The notes under the pieces: model-generated | Told to the model about the DNA's origin: nothing | Seen by the model: the letters and a program-made list of their open reading frames with translations, nothing else | Databases searched by the model: none | Shown here: piece by piece, positions 7,636 through 8,216 of the stretch | Position numbering within the stretch: position 1 is the first letter of the stretch | Layout: each line of letters opens with the position of its first letter | Source: Candidatus Wirthbacteria bacterium CG2_30_54_11 | Lineage (GTDB): Bacteria > Patescibacteriota > CG2-30-54-11 | DNA: 8,216 nt | Reading direction: 5' to 3' | NCBI GenBank assembly: GCA_001873755.1 | Contig: MNZT01000009.1 | Span: 1 to 8,216, forward strand | Program-made: the position numbers and the translations under genes

Positions 7636-7896
7636 ATGAACTCTTCACGGATCACCATCTACTCCACCGACCACTGTCCTGAATGCCAGAAAGCCAAAAA
7701 CTTCTTCAGCCAGCGCGAGATAGCGTACCAGGAGATCAATGTCTCCCACGACATAGCCAAGCAGCAGGAAATGATCATCCTGACCAACGGCCATCGCCAG
7801 GTCCCGGTGATTAAGGTCGAGGACGAACTGGGAAAACTAGAGGTGCTCAAAGGCTTCGATATCACCAGGGTGAGTTCACTTCTGGGTTTGGCCTGA
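7636..7896 (+). CDS. Glutaredoxin-like thioredoxin-fold protein (CPEC active site)
   Basis: This small (86-residue) cytoplasmic redox protein begins with a beta strand (RITIYSTD) leading directly into the active site CPEC (Cys14 and Cys17). It keeps the cis-proline loop QVPVIK (Pro57) and a GF pair near residues 73-74. This order and size match the NrdH/glutaredoxin family, which reduces disulfides in partner proteins such as ribonucleotide reductase. The usual motifs are CPYC in glutaredoxins, CVQC in NrdH and TVPxI at the cis-proline. CPEC and QVP differ from both, so the electron donor (glutathione, thioredoxin reductase or other) is not clear. AGGA sits six bases before the ATG. It follows lon by 13 bases, shares its promoter and ends just before the operon's terminator. 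A role in redox repair during protein stress is plausible from this context but is inference. Confidence 0.87.
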   Translation: MNSSRITIYSTDHCPECQKAKNFFSQREIAYQEINVSHDIAKQQEMIILTNGHRQVPVIKVEDELGKLEVLKGFDITRVSSLLGLA

Positions 7897-7926
7897 CACA
7901 CGGGATCCTCTTTCAACTGGAATTCA

Positions 7927-7956
7927 AAAAGACTCCCTGTTCGCAGGGAGTCTTTT
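7927..7956 (+). terminator. Strong intrinsic terminator of the hsp20-lon-glutaredoxin operon
   Basis: AAAAGACTCCCTG (7927-7939) pairs perfectly with CAGGGAGTCTTTT (7944-7956) around a four-base TTCG loop. This gives a 13-bp stem, GC-rich in the middle, with a T-rich tail (ATTTCTT) right after it. It lies 30 bases past the glutaredoxin stop. The run of A before the stem means it can also stop transcription coming from the right, which would shield the operon from the transposase region. Confidence 0.92.
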
Positions 7957-8019
7957 ATTTCTTGCTAGCCGGATGTACCCCGAATTTGATTCCCATTTAA
8001 GCACTACGTGTAAAATCAT

Positions 8020-8085
8020 GGGACTGTCGCCAACAAGGCATAAATATGAGAAAATGCATGAGGAAAAATCTACAGGAGAAAACCC
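8020..8085 (+). mobile_element. Probable left end and leader of an insertion sequence
   Basis: From about 8020 (GGGACTGTCGCC...) the sequence becomes AT-rich and lies directly before the transposase start. A GGG-initiated end about 60-70 bases before the first codon is normal for IS5/IS1182-type elements. The other end is outside the window, so neither the inverted repeat nor a target duplication can be checked. The boundary is an estimate. Confidence 0.35.
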
Positions 8086-8216
8086 ATGCAAAAAGAACAA
8101 AAACAGACCGAGCGAATGATTTTCGATAGCGAGGAAGCCTTACTTGAAAAGTTAGTTTCTGGTAATCATGCGTACCGAAAAGTGAGGGAACTCATAACCT
8201 TCAAAGATCTAGTGGA
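8086..8216 (+). CDS. N-terminal part of an IS5/IS1182-like transposase, cut by the window edge
   Basis: ATG at 8086 is preceded by AGGAG with a seven-base gap, and the frame stays open to the right edge, giving 43 complete codons. The peptide reads MQKEQKQTERMIFDSEE... and continues into ALLEKLVSGNHAYRKVREL, then FKDLV. From memory this pattern (a short polar leader, LLEKLV..NH.YRK....I.F) matches the DUF772 N-terminal domain of IS5/IS1182-type transposases. The DDE catalytic residues would be further right and cannot be seen. The coding sequence is visibly AT-richer than lon or the ligase gene, which fits recent arrival. It has no link to the upstream operon, from which a strong terminator separates it. 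Confidence 0.68.
   Translation, partial: MQKEQKQTERMIFDSEEALLEKLVSGNHAYRKVRELITFKDLV

Noticed and set aside
7986..8016. Possible promoter TTGATT ... TAAAAT ahead of the right-hand transposase
   Set aside because: The spacing is 19 bases and both boxes are imperfect; an outward-lying promoter outside the element would also be unusual.
8018..8119. Short 33-codon frame overlapping the transposase start
   Set aside because: It has no ribosome binding site or recognisable features, overlaps the transposase gene in another frame and looks like chance.
1..8216. Composite transposon formed by the two flanking elements
   Set aside because: The two transposase fragments belong to clearly different families, and I see no shared inverted repeat between 200-230 and 8020-8045.

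Overview
The window looks like a stretch of bacterial chromosome with about 54-55% GC by eye, carrying five intact host genes between fragments of two unrelated transposable elements. The genes use the standard stop code: TGA ends the glutaredoxin gene and is not read through anywhere. The organism cannot be named from the sequence. A Lon close to the bacterial consensus, an O-antigen-ligase/TPR protein and a membrane-anchored VIT/vWA protein would fit many uncultivated lineages, including Patescibacteria-like groups, but that is a weak inference.

Layout: 2-181 is the C-terminal tail of an integrase-core (DDE) transposase that enters from the left. It is followed by a probable element end with a spaced TGACA repeat, then a hairpin that can serve as terminator for the minus-strand operon. 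On the minus strand, 4549 to 292 holds a two-gene unit: a polytopic O-antigen ligase/polymerase-family protein with a C-terminal TPR domain, then, 19 bases later, a secreted and C-terminally anchored VIT + vWA protein with a complete MIDAS site. Both genes have better starts than the longest open frames suggest, each supported by a Shine-Dalgarno sequence.

A 131-base divergent region (4550-4680) holds a strong extended -10 promoter firing to the right. It drives a compact plus-strand stress operon: a small heat-shock protein (Hsp20), the ATP-dependent protease Lon (with an unusual Lys/Ala/Thr-rich tail) and a small CxxC glutaredoxin-like protein. The gaps are 17 and 13 bases. The operon ends in a textbook intrinsic terminator (13-bp stem, TTCG loop) at 7927-7956. 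Functionally this is a holdase, a degrading protease and a thiol-redox protein made together.

From about 8020 the sequence becomes AT-richer, and an IS5/IS1182-like transposase begins at 8086 and runs off the right edge.

I found no convincing new defence system, CRISPR array or RNA gene. The most useful second-look items are the hsp20-lon-glutaredoxin operon, the Lon tail, the ligase/VIT-vWA pairing, the insertion boundaries and a marked excess of GATC sites in the host genes.
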